Shown here: positions 36,369 through 46,425 of the stretch, one piece after another
Layout: every line of letters begins with the position of its first letter
How positions within the stretch are numbered: the first letter of the stretch is position 1
Source of the DNA: Salinisphaera sp963835375
GTDB lineage: Bacteria; Pseudomonadota; Gammaproteobacteria; Nevskiales; Salinisphaeraceae
Length of the DNA stretch: 64,000 nucleotides
NCBI GenBank assembly: GCA_963835375.1
Contig: CAWIGB010000007.1
Coordinates: forward strand, 59,628 to 123,627
Direction of reading: 5' to 3'
Notes under the pieces: model-generated
What the model saw: the letters and a program-made list of their open reading frames with translations, nothing else
Database searches by the model: none
Told to the model about the DNA's origin: nothing
Position numbers and translations under genes: made by a program

Positions 36369-37319
36369 TCAGAAATGCATGCCGAAGCTGATCTGATAGA
36401 GCACCGCTCGGAAGTGGTTGGTCGAACTCACGCTGCCGACGTCCACGGGGCCGAAGGTGGGGCTGAGAGTGGGCGAATTCACCTTGATGTTGCTCACTCG
36501 CGACTTGACATCCGCGCAGCCGACGTACTTCACGTCGAGGTTCAGGAACATGTTGTTGGGCAGATTGAAGTCGGAGCCCAACTGTCCCACGCAGGCCACC
36601 GGCTTGCTGAGGTACAGCGACGGTTCACCGTACGCGTTCAGGACCTTGTTGTTCACGTCCTTGTCGTAGGTATACAGATACATCGCCCCGACGCCGACAT
36701 AGGGTTGAACAAGCGTATGGGTCCACGGCCGATAAACGATCGTGAAATTCGGCGGCAGCGCCTTGAAAGTGCCGAGGTTCTTGCCGAGCGGCGGCACGCC
36801 GGTGGGTATCGAACCGCCGTTGGCGCCGTTCAGTGCGGTCGGCGCCAGCGACTGGTCGACCGCATCACCGGAGACCTGAAAGTCGAGCTTGAGCGGCGGG
36901 GCCAGCTGTACTTCCATCGCCAGATGATGGTTGGTCTTGGGCAGATACAGCCCGATCATCGCACCCAGGGTGGTGGTGTTGCCGGCCGATGATCCGGTGT
37001 GCGGCAGGTCGCTGCCGCCGGGGCCGAACGCCTGGGCGGCCAATCCGGTTGCGTTGTCGACGTGCAGATTGGAGCTGCTGCCGTAGTATTGAAAGCGCAG
37101 CACGCCCAATCGGCCGTAGCTGTTGTTTTCGATGTAATCCATCGTCTTGCCGAAGAAACTTTCGTTATTCGACGACTGGATGGGCGTCTGATCGGGTTGC
37201 GGACGATAGTCTTCGGCCGCTGTGGCCTGCGACGCCAGGCCCAGCGCGAGTGCCCCCAGCGCGAGCCCGCACCCCATACGGGCGGCCGACCTTGCAGTCG
37301 GCGAGTGGTGACGAGTCAT
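36369..37319 (-). CDS. OmpW-family outer-membrane protein
   Basis: A 316-aa protein with a signal peptide (cleavage after ASQATA, near residue 34) and an amphipathic beta-strand pattern ending in a C-terminal Phe (YQISFGMHF), the outer-membrane insertion signal. OmpW features are GAMIGLYLPKTNHHLAMEVQLAPP, LPPNFTIVYRPWTHTLVQPYVGVGAMYLY and NNMFLNLDVKYV. OmpW proteins form small hydrophobic channels linked to uptake of hydrophobic compounds and stress. It is longer than E. coli OmpW (about 212 aa), mainly through loops. It follows the Ig-like lipoprotein gene by 70 bp on the same strand. Confidence 0.87.
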   Translation of the reverse strand: MTRHHSPTARSAARMGCGLALGALALGLASQATAAEDYRPQPDQTPIQSSNNESFFGKTMDYIENNSYGRLGVLRFQYYGSSSNLHVDNATGLAAQAFGPGGSDLPHTGSSAGNTTTLGAMIGLYLPKTNHHLAMEVQLAPPLKLDFQVSGDAVDQSLAPTALNGANGGSIPTGVPPLGKNLGTFKALPPNFTIVYRPWTHTLVQPYVGVGAMYLYTYDKDVNNKVLNAYGEPSLYLSKPVACVGQLGSDFNLPNNMFLNLDVKYVGCADVKSRVSNIKVNSPTLSPTFGPVDVGSVSSTNHFRAVLYQISFGMHF

Positions 37320-37353
37320 CTCCCTTGCTCCTCTTTATATTGTCAGTTGTAGC

Positions 37354-37382
37354 GACGGCCCCGCCGCGTAGGCGGGGCCGTC
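37354..37382 (-). terminator. Strong hairpin between the Ig-like lipoprotein gene and ompW-type gene
   Basis: Twelve-base perfect arms (GACGGCCCCGCC and GGCGGGGCCGTC) enclose a five-base loop. It lies eight bases beyond the stop of the Ig-like gene. There is no T-run, so it may slow or partly end the transcript rather than terminate it fully. Confidence 0.55.
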
Positions 37383-37389
37383 GGTCTCG

Positions 37390-40300
37390 CTAGCGTTGCG
37401 GATAGGCCCGACCACCGTGGACGGCGTTGCCGACCAGCTGGTAGTGCAGGTTGCCCGGCGCGATGGTTGCTTTCGCAGGCAGCAGGTTAAGCGCGGTCGC
37501 GCTAAGAGCGAAGGTGTTCGCATTCCGAAGCGAGATCACCAGTCGGCCGTTCTGCTCGAACGTGACCGGACCCACGACATTCACCGTCAGATCCTGCTGG
37601 CTCAAGGTCACGCCCTGGCCATCGGGAGCATTGGCAACCAAGTGCAGCGAGGCCACGAAACAAGGCGAATAATCGTAGCTCTGGCCGTTGTTCAGACTGC
37701 CTTGGCACTCGGGAACGATGTAGCCGGACTGCGTACCTTGGTCGCCACCGTTACCGCCCGAGAGATCCGGGAAACGCAGGATAACGCGACCCGTGTTGGC
37801 CAACGCAGCAGCGGGATCACTGCCGACTAGCGCCGTTACTAACTGATTAGTAGCGGTGCCGGCTGTATTGTTCAATACATCGCCAACAGTGCCTGTTAAA
37901 CCAGTTACGGCGCCACCTAATACCTGACCAAGCCCTGAAAGCGGCGTGCTATCGGTAATTTGGTTAGTCGTATCCGCAACCAGATTCCCTAATACGCCAG
38001 TTAGAATTCCGGGCAAAACGTTAATTGCCGGACCTGCAGTAATTGGGATGCCTGTCAGTGCACTAAAGCCACCCGGAAGCAAAGATACTTCAATGCATTG
38101 CGATGGGGTCGATCCGATTACGCTGTTCCCATTGTCGTCGACTACCTGAGATGTCGCGCTGCAGTCACTAAGTGTCTTGCGAATGGCTATGGGTCGGGTT
38201 AGCGACAGGTACGTTGCATACAGCCCATCTGAACGGTTGGGGCTTACGAGTTGCTGACCTGCGAGATCCAGTTCAACAAGTGCGCGATTGCCCGGCTGCG
38301 GCCGCTCGTCGGCATCGCCGGACGTATAGCTGCCGTCGCCGTTGGCATCGTCGAACTGACCGTTGCCGTTCGAATCGGTTGCCGGCAGCGTGAACTGATC
38401 GGCGTAGTAGTCCTGGCTGGCGTCGGTGACATCGAACGGCATGATGATGTCCGGGCCGCCGGCCACGTTGGCAGCGCTGTTCACGTTGGTGGAGCCGCTG
38501 CCGCTGAGCGGGTCGGTGTTCAGCGCTTCGCCATTGGCGTCGACGATCGACGCCGAGCAGACCGAGTTATCGGTACCGCAGATCACGATCTCGTAGCGGC
38601 TGCCCGATTCGAGGTTGTTGACCGGGCGCGATCGAGAAGCCTCGAGTGGTATCGCCGTCGCGGTTGGCGAAGCCGATCGAGGCGGCCGGGGTGCCGACGC
38701 ATTGTCCGCTGCCGTCGACCTGTTCAAGTGCGACGGTGGCACCACTCACGGTGTTGGCGTCGCCGCTGCCACCGGTCAGGCAACCGTTGGCCAGCTTGAT
38801 CGAGCTCTTGGTTACGAACTTCGAGAACGAGGCGTTGACCGGCACGTTGGCCGGGCTGGTGAACACGGACAACGGTTGGTCGTGTCGTTACCCGAATCAC
38901 CCACGCACTGACCGGCGGTATCGCCCCCGCTTGCGAAATTGCCCCCGCTGAGCGCGCACGGCACACCGGGCGTCAGCTCGCCCAGGATCGGCGGTGTTGG
39001 ATGGGTATTAACCAGCGGTTCGGTGGTGAAGCTGAGGGTTTGGCCCGGGCCGATGCCGGTCGGGTTATTCGTCAGCGTGTTGCCGGCGGTGTCCTTGATC
39101 GCCGCGCCGCTGCCCAGGGTGATGGTGTACTGGGTGTTCGGGCTGCAGTGGCTGGCTCGGATTGATGACCACCGACGAACCATCCACCTGATAGGTGCGC
39201 TTTCGCATTGCCCGCGCCGGATGTCAGCTGGATGCTGTTGTCGTTGACCGTGTTCGGGTCGACCGGCTCGCTGAAGACCAGCGCGGGGCTGGCTTCGATC
39301 GGGAAGTTGTTGATACCCGAGGTGGTGTCGAGCGCGCCGCCCTGGTTCAGGACCTGCAAGCAGGCCTGTTCCGGCAGCGCGGTCGGCGCGGCGCCGTACT
39401 GGGCATAAGCCGCGTCGTAGGCCGGCGTGCCGAAGGTGTAGAGACAGGCGCTCGGCGATTGGGCCACCAGGTACGGCGGCGTGGTAGTCTTTCTGGACCG
39501 GCGTCTGATCGCCGCCCGGCAACGTCAGGCTGAGCTCGAAGTCGACCGTGGCCTGATCGGTACGATTGACCAGAATGGGGAACGTGCCGAGCGTATCGAT
39601 CTTGAGATCGCCGTTTTGCTGCGGAACCGCGAGGCCGGCGGCCTGGATGTTGAGCACGCTCTGGTTGAACACGCCGTCGGCCAGCGACTGAATCAGCGTG
39701 GTCGCCTGGTCGGTGCTCGCCTCGATCAGCGTGCTGATGGCCAGATCGAAGCGCAGACGCACCGCGGTGGGCGTGGTCACGTTGCTCAGGTCGTTGGCCA
39801 TCAGGTAGACGTCCGCGTCGTTGGCGAACTGAACCTGGATCGGCCCGCTCTTGATCGGCGTCGGCACCTTGCCGTCCAGTCGCAGCGTCAGTGGTGTGAG
39901 CTGGAACTTCTGGCCGGCACGGATGGTGGCCGGGAGCACGTTGCCGAAGCCGCTCATGCCGGGCTGGGCCAGCACGGTCTGCACACCCTGCCGGGCCGGG
40001 CTGTTCATGGCCGGCTGGTTGTTCAGACCGATCAACTGATTCGAAATACGGACCAGATTGACCGGGCCGCCGTCGAGCGTGTTGTCGGGCAGCGAGTCCA
40101 CGTCAGTGGACGAGGGCGTCACCGTGGTGTTTTCGGTTGCCAGCGTGCCCGCGTTGAGAACGGTCTTGGTTTCGCTGTAGGCGTTGAGTGCCTTGCCGAA
40201 TTCGGAGGTCACGCCCTTCGTGAGCGCAAGCGTGTATTTGCCGGGCGCCAGGTCATCGGTCGGATCGAAGGTCAGTTCGTGACCGATCACGGTCAGCCGG

Positions 40301-41031
40301 CCGGGAACCTCATCGCCACTGGCGTTGGTGAATTTGAAGGTGTCACCGGCGGCCACGGAGGAGGGGTCGACCGGCTCGGAGAATACGACATGCACGGAGT
40401 TGAACTGGGTGAACACGCTCTTGTCGTGCGTCACCGGATTCACGTTGCCGGGAGTGGTCTGCACGACCTTGAGCTGGTCGGAGGCCGCCGGGCGGCCCGG
40501 GATCGGGCCGGTGGTGAACTGGACCACCGTGTCCCCCTTGCTGTAGGCGGTGTCGGCGAGATCCTGTGTGGCAACGATGTAGTAGGTGGTGTTGGGCTTC
40601 AGGTCGCCGGACGGCGCGATCGTCAGAATGCCGGCCTGGTCGGCCGAGCTGTTGCTGTCCGCGCTGATGGTGGCTGACGTGTCGCCGCCGGTCGGCGAGC
40701 CGGCGCGCAGCGCCAGCGACTTGCTCGCATCGCCGGACAGGCCCTGCTCGAATTTCACCACGATCTGACTGTTGAGCGTGACGTCCTGCTGGCCGTTGTA
40801 CGGATAGGCGAACACCGAGCCGGACGCCTGAGGCTTCGGTGGTACGCCGTTTGAACCCCCGTGGCCGCTGCTGCAAGCCGTCATGGTCGTGGCGGCGGCC
40901 GCCAGAACCAGCGACATCCCGACGCAGCGGCCCCAGTGCACGCCGCTTCGGGCAAACCCCTGCATTACCTTCGGGCGTGGTATGCCGCCATGAGCGGCAG
41001 GTGGCGCCCCGCTAAGTCGCTTCTTCTGCAC
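37390..41031 (-). pseudogene. Large Ig-like (Big_5/SbsA-type) surface lipoprotein, with about five frameshifts
   Basis: Reconstructed protein of about 1,210 aa. I use a GTG at 41031 preceded by AGGGAG; the signal peptide ends TTMTACSS (lipidated Cys). The body has at least three bacterial Ig-like domains: SVFAYPYNGQQDVTLNSQIVVKF, VVFSEPVDPSSVAAGDTFKF and ALVFSEPVDPNTVNDNSIQL, each with the SEPVDPxxV and NTxYTIxL pattern. The coding frame changes near 39,477, 39,200, 39,145, 38,885 and 38,625, and family-like sequence resumes each time. The C-terminal part has a DSNGNGQFDDANGDG calcium-loop-like stretch and a Gly/Thr-rich repeat. Function unknown; surface adhesion or scaffold is a guess. Confidence 0.75.
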
Positions 41032-41438
41032 GATATTCTCCCTTTGAAGCAAGACGTGTTCGCCGCAATGCGACACGTCATATTTTTAGAATCACGCGTG
41101 GTGGAGCGTAGCGAACCGAGCCGGATTGCGCTACAGCCGCAACTACTGTGGCTGGTGGCAGGGCCCCGGCGGGTTCGACTGTGGCAACGCCTCTCCCCTC
41201 AAAGTGCTTGTGACGCGGGCTTTTGATCGGTCGGCCAGCTGATTTGCAACGCAAAAAAAAGTCCGTAGAACTACGATTTATACCTTGGTATTACCCCGGC
41301 TTCGGAACTGCCAAAGCTGCCTAATTGCGCACGGAATCACGTTTTCGGTAATCCATGTTTCTATATTTTGCTTTTCCCGTGGCCCGCGCCTGCCCCGGTT
41401 GGCATGAACGGGCCCGACAGGCCGATATACGGTGTGAT
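41032..41438. other. 407-bp gap upstream of the Ig-like gene and beyond fadE
   Basis: Nothing gene-like is seen. The left end must carry the promoter of the Ig-like lipoprotein gene (AT-rich near 41,085 and 41,250-41,300). No hairpin with a T-run lies next to the fadE stop; a short A-rich tract (AAAAAAAA at 41,253-41,260) is present. Confidence 0.45.
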
Positions 41439-43913
41439 TCAGGTAGCATCCGCGCGATCGGGAGCGGCCTTCTTGACGCGTGAGCGCATTTCCTCGGGAT
41501 CGAAATCATCGACGCGGATCACGGCCATCTGCAGATCGAAGGCTGCGCGTAGCCGTTGTGCCTCGTCGGCATTCAATACCTCGGCCTTCTCGGCCTGGTC
41601 GATCTGGTCGCGTGGATGATCGGCATCGATGGTGCCGGCCTTGCGCGCCTTGATCACGTTTTTCTGCAGTTCGGTCGTATCCAGCGTGGCCTGCATGGCG
41701 CGCTCGAACAGCGCCAGCGCGGTATCGGTCCGGGTCTGGGAAATATAGCAACGCGGCGTGAGCCGGTCGCGCGCCGCGCCCGGAGTCTGCACCAGCCGCG
41801 CGATGCGCCGACCCAGACCGTCGCTCGGCAGGCGGGCGGTGCGTCCCAGCGGGAATATCAGGGCGCCGGCCACCAGCGCCGCGGGGCGGTTTGGCAGATG
41901 CCGGAGCACGCCGGCCAGCGCGGTTTCTATATCGGCAAACGCCTGTTCGCAGACCCAGGACACCAGCGGTAGATCCTCGGCGTGTTCGCCATCCTCGACG
42001 AAGCGCTTGAGCGTGGCGCTGGCGATGTAAAGATTCGACAGGACGTCGCCGAGTCGGCCCGACAACGATTCGCGGAATTTCAGCGAGCCGCCGAGCGTGC
42101 CCATGGCGACGTCCGAGATGAGTGCCAGGTTCGCCGAGTAACGGTTCATCGCGCGGTAGTAGGGCGCGAGTTTCGTGGCGCGCCCCGCGGCCGAACCGAA
42201 GCCGCCGCTGAACCCCATCACGAGCGAGCGCGCCGCCGCGGCCAGATCGTGGCCGATATGACGATAGAGCAGATCGTCGAAGGCTTCGAGCGCGGCGGTC
42301 TGATCGCGGTTGTTGGCGGCCTCGATCTCGTCGAGCACGTAGGGATGACAACGGATCGCGCCCTGACCGTAGATCATCATCGAGCGGGTCAGGATGTTGG
42401 CGCCCTCGACCGTGATGTTGACCGGCGCGGCCTGAAAACTGCGCGCGACCGGATTGGACGGGCCCAGCATGACCGCCTTGCCGGCGTGGACGTCCATCGC
42501 GTCCTTGGCGACGTCCTGGGCCAGCGTGGTGACGTGGTACTTGGCGATCGCCGACGCCACCGACGGCTTCTCGCCGAGATCGACCGCGTTGGCGGTGAAG
42601 CGGCGGACCGACTCACAGGCGTAGGTCTTGCCGCCGATGCGCGCCAAGGCTTCCTGCACGCCTTCGAACTCGCCGATCGAGATATTGAACTGGCGGCGGG
42701 TGACGGCATAGGCGCCAGTGAGCCGGGCGTTGCTGATCGCATCCCCGGTCGAGCCCGACGGCAGCGAGATCGAGCGTCCGACTGATAGACACTCCATCAG
42801 CATCCGCCAGCCTTCGCCGATCATCTGGCGCCCGCCGATGATGGTGTCGAGCGGCACGAACACGTCGGTGCCCCAGGTGGGCCCGTTCTGGAACGGCGCG
42901 CTGGCCGGGAAGTGTCGGCGCCCGGTATGGCAACCGGGCGTATCGGCCGGGATCAGCGCACAGGTCACGCCCAGTTCGGTTTCACCGCCCAGCAACCCGT
43001 CCGGGTCGTACATCTTGAAGGCGAGCCCGAGCACGGTGGCCACCGGGGCGAGCGTGATGTAGCGCTTCTCCCAGGTCAGCTTCATGCCGAGCACCTCTTC
43101 GCCGTTCCACTGGCCACGACAGATCACGCCGCGATCGGGAATCGCACCGGCATCGGAGCCGGCGAACGGGCTGGTCAGACCGAAGCAGGGAATCTCCTCG
43201 CCGACGGCCAGCCGCGGCAGATAGTGATCGCGTTGCTCATCGGTGCCGTAGTGCATGAGCAGTTCGGCCGGGCCCAGCGAGTTGGGCACAGCCACCACCG
43301 GCCCCACGGTGCCGCCGGCCGGGCCGGAACCGATCTTGGCCAGTACGCAGGAGTGCGCATAGGCAGAAAACTCCAGGCCGCCATAGCGCTTGGGAATGAT
43401 CATGCCCCAGAACTTGTTGTCCTTGATGTACTGCCAGGCCTCGGCGGGCAGGTCGGCGTCCTCATGCGTGATCTTCCACTCGTCGCACATGTCGAGCAGG
43501 GTCTGGACCGGGCCGTCCAGAAACGCCTGTTCCTCTTCAGACAGACGCGCCGGCGGCAGCTCCTCGAGCCGGCGCCAGTTCGGCATCCCCGAGAACAACT
43601 CGCCTTCCCACCAGACCGTGCCGGCGTCGAGCGCGGTACGTTCGGTCGCCGACAGCGTCGGCAAGACCTGCCGGAACAGCCGCAGGGCGGGCTTGGTGAT
43701 ATAGGGCTTGCGGATGGCACTGATGTTCAGCGCGCCGAACACGATGAGGAATAAAAGCCACAGCACGAAGGCCGTGGGTGCCCCAGTGCTCGTGATCGTG
43801 CAGAGCACCAGCAACACGCCGATGACGGCGGTCGTGGTGCGCAGGCCGGCCTTGATGTAAGCCAGAGCGAAAAAAGCAGCGAGAAAGATAACGAGCCAGA
43901 GCAAAGCGATCAT
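41439..43913 (-). CDS. fadE: Acyl-CoA dehydrogenase FadE
   Basis: First step of fatty-acid beta-oxidation, acyl-CoA to trans-2-enoyl-CoA, at the inner membrane. 824 aa, close to E. coli FadE (814). The N-terminus has two hydrophobic segments (residues 1-22 and 28-60) that anchor it. Core blocks are ELFSGMPNWRRLEELP, IIPKRYGGLEFSAYAHS, VPNSLGPAELLMHYGTDEQRDHYLPRLA, CFGLTSPFAGSDAGAIPD and the flavin/acyl region around TVEGANILTRSMMIYGQGAIRCHPY. The C-terminal DUF1974 domain includes KFRESLSGRLGDVLSNLYIASATLKRF. It works with FadD at 51180; it is not in an operon with it. Confidence 0.95.
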   Translation of the reverse strand: MIALLWLVIFLAAFFALAYIKAGLRTTTAVIGVLLVLCTITSTGAPTAFVLWLLFLIVFGALNISAIRKPYITKPALRLFRQVLPTLSATERTALDAGTVWWEGELFSGMPNWRRLEELPPARLSEEEQAFLDGPVQTLLDMCDEWKITHEDADLPAEAWQYIKDNKFWGMIIPKRYGGLEFSAYAHSCVLAKIGSGPAGGTVGPVVAVPNSLGPAELLMHYGTDEQRDHYLPRLAVGEEIPCFGLTSPFAGSDAGAIPDRGVICRGQWNGEEVLGMKLTWEKRYITLAPVATVLGLAFKMYDPDGLLGGETELGVTCALIPADTPGCHTGRRHFPASAPFQNGPTWGTDVFVPLDTIIGGRQMIGEGWRMLMECLSVGRSISLPSGSTGDAISNARLTGAYAVTRRQFNISIGEFEGVQEALARIGGKTYACESVRRFTANAVDLGEKPSVASAIAKYHVTTLAQDVAKDAMDVHAGKAVMLGPSNPVARSFQAAPVNITVEGANILTRSMMIYGQGAIRCHPYVLDEIEAANNRDQTAALEAFDDLLYRHIGHDLAAAARSLVMGFSGGFGSAAGRATKLAPYYRAMNRYSANLALISDVAMGTLGGSLKFRESLSGRLGDVLSNLYIASATLKRFVEDGEHAEDLPLVSWVCEQAFADIETALAGVLRHLPNRPAALVAGALIFPLGRTARLPSDGLGRRIARLVQTPGAARDRLTPRCYISQTRTDTALALFERAMQATLDTTELQKNVIKARKAGTIDADHPRDQIDQAEKAEVLNADEAQRLRAAFDLQMAVIRVDDFDPEEMRSRVKKAAPDRADAT

Positions 43914-43991
43914 GGAGGGCCCCTGCGCCGGGTGACGGCGTCCGAAAAGCTTTATTTTCGAGCATAGTCACGCGTCGGCAGGCCGTGCAAC

Positions 43992-44921
43992 TCAGGTTCG
44001 TCCATCGATTCGGTGCAGGAATGCCGCCATACGCGCGGCGACTTCCGCTGCGTCCTGAACGTGCAGCATGTGCCCGCACTCGGAAAGCGTGAGGTGCTCG
44101 ATGTCTGCGAAACAGCTGCGACGGTCCGCCAGCGTATCGGCATCCACGAACACCGTGGCCGGTGATCGTCCGCCATCGATGCAGAACACCGGGCAGCGCA
44201 CCTCGCGCCACATCGCTGCGGCCTCGGCTGCGCGAAAGCCGTAGGGCATGCGACGACTGTGAGCGGGGTCGGCGCACAGGCGTTGTCGCCCATCGGCGGT
44301 CGGGCGCAGCCATGACGCTGCAAGATAATGCCGGGCCGGGCTGCTCAGCTCCGGGTAGCGCCGCGCCAGTCGTGTCGCCAGATCGGCCACGCTGTCATAC
44401 AGGCGCTCAGAGGCCAGCGCGCCGTCTGCGAGGGTGTCGAGCCAATCGCCGTAGCGTTTGGGAGCCTGGTCCGGATCGCTATCGGGAACATTGAGACTGT
44501 CGAGGGCGATCAGGCCGGCGACACGCCGAGGTCGAGCGCCGGCATACAGACTGGCGACCTGGCCGCCCATGCTATGTCCGACCAGTATCACGGGCTCGGT
44601 CACACCCAGCGCATCCAGCAGCGCTTCCAGGTCGGCCAGATAGTTGGGAAACCAGTACGCGCCCGGCGTGGCCTCGCTATCGCCATGGCCGCGCCAGTCG
44701 GGGGCGATCACTTCGCGGTCGAGTACGCCGTTGGATTCAAGCGCCGCCAGCAGCGGTGCAAATCCGGCCGAGTTATCCATCAGGCCATGCAGCAGCACCA
44801 GCGCCGGGCCGCGTTGCGGCCCGGTTCTCCGGTAGGCCTGGGTTCGCCCGGCAAGGCACACCCGTTGGAGCGAGGCGAGAAATCCGCGGTGTACGGCGAG
44901 TGTGGGCTGCTCGGTTGCCAT
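43992..44921 (-). CDS. Alpha/beta hydrolase
   Basis: A 309-aa hydrolase with Ser nucleophile in VGHSMGG near residue 115, oxyanion strand HGLMDNSAGF near 46, DWRGHGDSEATPG near 75 and catalytic His in SECGHMLHVQD near 285. It resembles the general esterase/lipase group (including proteins called YbfF-like or MhpC-like), and no substrate can be assigned. No signal peptide is present. It is read in the same direction as fadE, 78 bp upstream of it, and may be cotranscribed, suggesting a link to fatty-acyl ester turnover. Confidence 0.82.
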   Translation of the reverse strand: MATEQPTLAVHRGFLASLQRVCLAGRTQAYRRTGPQRGPALVLLHGLMDNSAGFAPLLAALESNGVLDREVIAPDWRGHGDSEATPGAYWFPNYLADLEALLDALGVTEPVILVGHSMGGQVASLYAGARPRRVAGLIALDSLNVPDSDPDQAPKRYGDWLDTLADGALASERLYDSVADLATRLARRYPELSSPARHYLAASWLRPTADGRQRLCADPAHSRRMPYGFRAAEAAAMWREVRCPVFCIDGGRSPATVFVDADTLADRRSCFADIEHLTLSECGHMLHVQDAAEVAARMAAFLHRIDGRT

Positions 44922-45666
44922 GGTCTGGGCTCTCGCCGCTGCGGGTGGTGCTTGCCACCTCGTGTATGAAAGTCAGCTTCTTGCGTGCGGCGCCATCGAG
45001 CGCGAACGGGCGCTGTCCGGAAGGGGCATGCTGGGATTGACGGCATTGATCGCGATGGTCAGCTGCGGGCATCGACAGGTCAAGGCGTCGAAAACGAGCG
45101 CGTTGCGTTGCCAGGGCTTGGCCGGGCCTCGCCCCGGTCATGATCGGCCGCGATATTCCGCGTGTCGCAGAGGGGCCGATAGGGGCCGGGATTCTGTCCC
45201 GTTCTCCCACGGAGGTACCGAGACACAGCGGCCGACGAATCGCCGGCCCCGGCCGCCGGGCCGGCCTAGCGCTGCGCCAGCGCAGCGGCGTGATCGACCG
45301 GGGGTCGTCGAACAGGCGAGGGAAACCACCCGGATGGGCGCTGGGTTCGACCCACTGCACGCCGTCGACGTGATTCATCGCGTGCCGGCCATGCGCCAGC
45401 AGCGCGAGATCCTGCACACGGGCGCGGGGCTAACGTCGTCGGCCTCGGCGAAATCGCACCCGCGTTTTGTGATCGGCAGAGCCGCACGCGGCCGGCCCGC
45501 ATCGACGAGCAAAGCCGGGCTTCGATAGCCGCACCATGCGTTCCCGGGCGTGATCTGCCGCTGGTGAAAACGCTGCGATATCCATACGCGATCGCACCGT
45601 AGAATGCAGGATGTCAGGCGTGACCAGCGTGCTAGACTCGCGGCTTTAAGCCAACACGACTCGGGC
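44922..45666. other. Gap before minC, with a possible broken small gene
   Basis: No intact gene is convincing. The open frames on both strands lack motifs and switch between frames. On the minus strand 45285-45585 a protein-like string can be assembled across frames and is listed separately. The promoter and leader of minC must lie near 45,590-45,660. A GC-rich repeat (CCGGCCCCGG-type) occurs near 45,245-45,265. I see no terminator. Confidence 0.4.
45285..45585 (-). pseudogene. Possible disrupted small gene upstream of minC
   Basis: Starting at an ATG at 45585, the minus strand reads MDIAAFSPAADHARERMVRL and then fails. The frame one base over continues with LLVDAGRPRAALPITKRG and CDFAEADDV. 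The first frame then resumes with VQDLALLAHGRHAMNHVDGV, QWVEPSAHPGGFPRLFDDP and RSITPL. The pieces join smoothly and have protein-like composition, so a gene of about 100 codons with one extra base (about 45,515) and one missing base (about 45,425) is possible. I do not recognise a family. This could equally be chance, because all frames of GC-rich DNA tend to stay open. Confidence 0.25.
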
Positions 45667-46422
45667 ATGGCGCAAACCAAGACCACCGCGGATTCCGGCG
45701 TTGTCTTCAAGGGACGGATGATGACGCTCACCGTTCTTGAGATTCGGGAGGCCGACTGCGATCGAATCGCCACGCTGGTGGATGAACAGCTGGCGCGCGC
45801 CCCGGGTTTCTTCACGCGTTTGCCGGTGCTGCTCTCGCTGCCCGATGAGGTCCCGGACCTGAAGCGTGTGGCCAAGATCATGACGGCCGCCGATCTGGTA
45901 CTGGTGGGCGTTCTGGATCCGTCGGATACAGTCGCCCAGGCCGCCCGCGAGGCCGGCCTGGGCGTGATCACATCGCCGGCTCGCTCGGCCAGTGCGTCCG
46001 AGCCCGAAAGGAAGCCGGCCGAGGCTCCCGCCGAGCCCCGCCAATCCAAATCCAACGCTTCGACCCCGGCCGAGCCGGAGGCGTCGCCGCGCAGCCCTAC
46101 GCGCCTGATCACCAAGCCGATCCGTTCCGGCCAGCAGATCTATGCCCGGGGTGGCGATCTGGTGATCGCCACGTCGGTGTCCGAAGGCGCGGAAGTGCTG
46201 GCCGACGGCCATATTCATGTGTATGGCGCGCTGCGCGGCCGGGCGCTGGCCGGGGCGTCGGGCGATAGTGAGGCGCGCATCTACTGCAAGCGTTTCGAAC
46301 CGGATCTGGTCGCGATCGCCGGCTGCTACAAAGTCGCCGACGCGATGGACGAGGGGGTGCGGTCCAAACCGGTCCAGGTCCGGTTGGACAACGACAATTT
46401 GCTGATCGAACTTCAGGAGTAA
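45667..46422 (+). CDS. minC: Septum site-determining protein MinC
   Basis: Inhibits FtsZ ring assembly away from mid-cell together with MinD. I use the ATG at 45667 (MAQTKTTADSGVVFKGRMM, landmark MAQTKTTA, 251 aa); the frame opens at 45604. The N-terminal FtsZ-binding domain spans residues 10-105 (FKGRMMTLTVLEIREAD, LDPSDTVAQAAREAGLGV). A Pro/Glu/Ala-rich linker follows (about 115-145). The C-terminal MinD-binding beta-helix domain is clear: RSGQQIYARGGDLVIATSVSEGAEVLADGHIHVYGALRGRALAGASGD. minD follows three bases after the stop. Confidence 0.95.
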   Translation: MAQTKTTADSGVVFKGRMMTLTVLEIREADCDRIATLVDEQLARAPGFFTRLPVLLSLPDEVPDLKRVAKIMTAADLVLVGVLDPSDTVAQAAREAGLGVITSPARSASASEPERKPAEAPAEPRQSKSNASTPAEPEASPRSPTRLITKPIRSGQQIYARGGDLVIATSVSEGAEVLADGHIHVYGALRGRALAGASGDSEARIYCKRFEPDLVAIAGCYKVADAMDEGVRSKPVQVRLDNDNLLIELQE

Positions 46423-46425
46423 TCA

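Noticed and set aside
37946..38149. Short plus-strand ORFs inside the Ig-like lipoprotein gene
   Set aside because: They are antisense to a segment with clear coding character on the minus strand and have no motif of their own.
44902..45528. 208-codon plus-strand frame opposite the alpha/beta hydrolase start
   Set aside because: It begins inside the antisense strand of a real gene and has low-information Arg/Pro/Gly-rich sequence without motifs.
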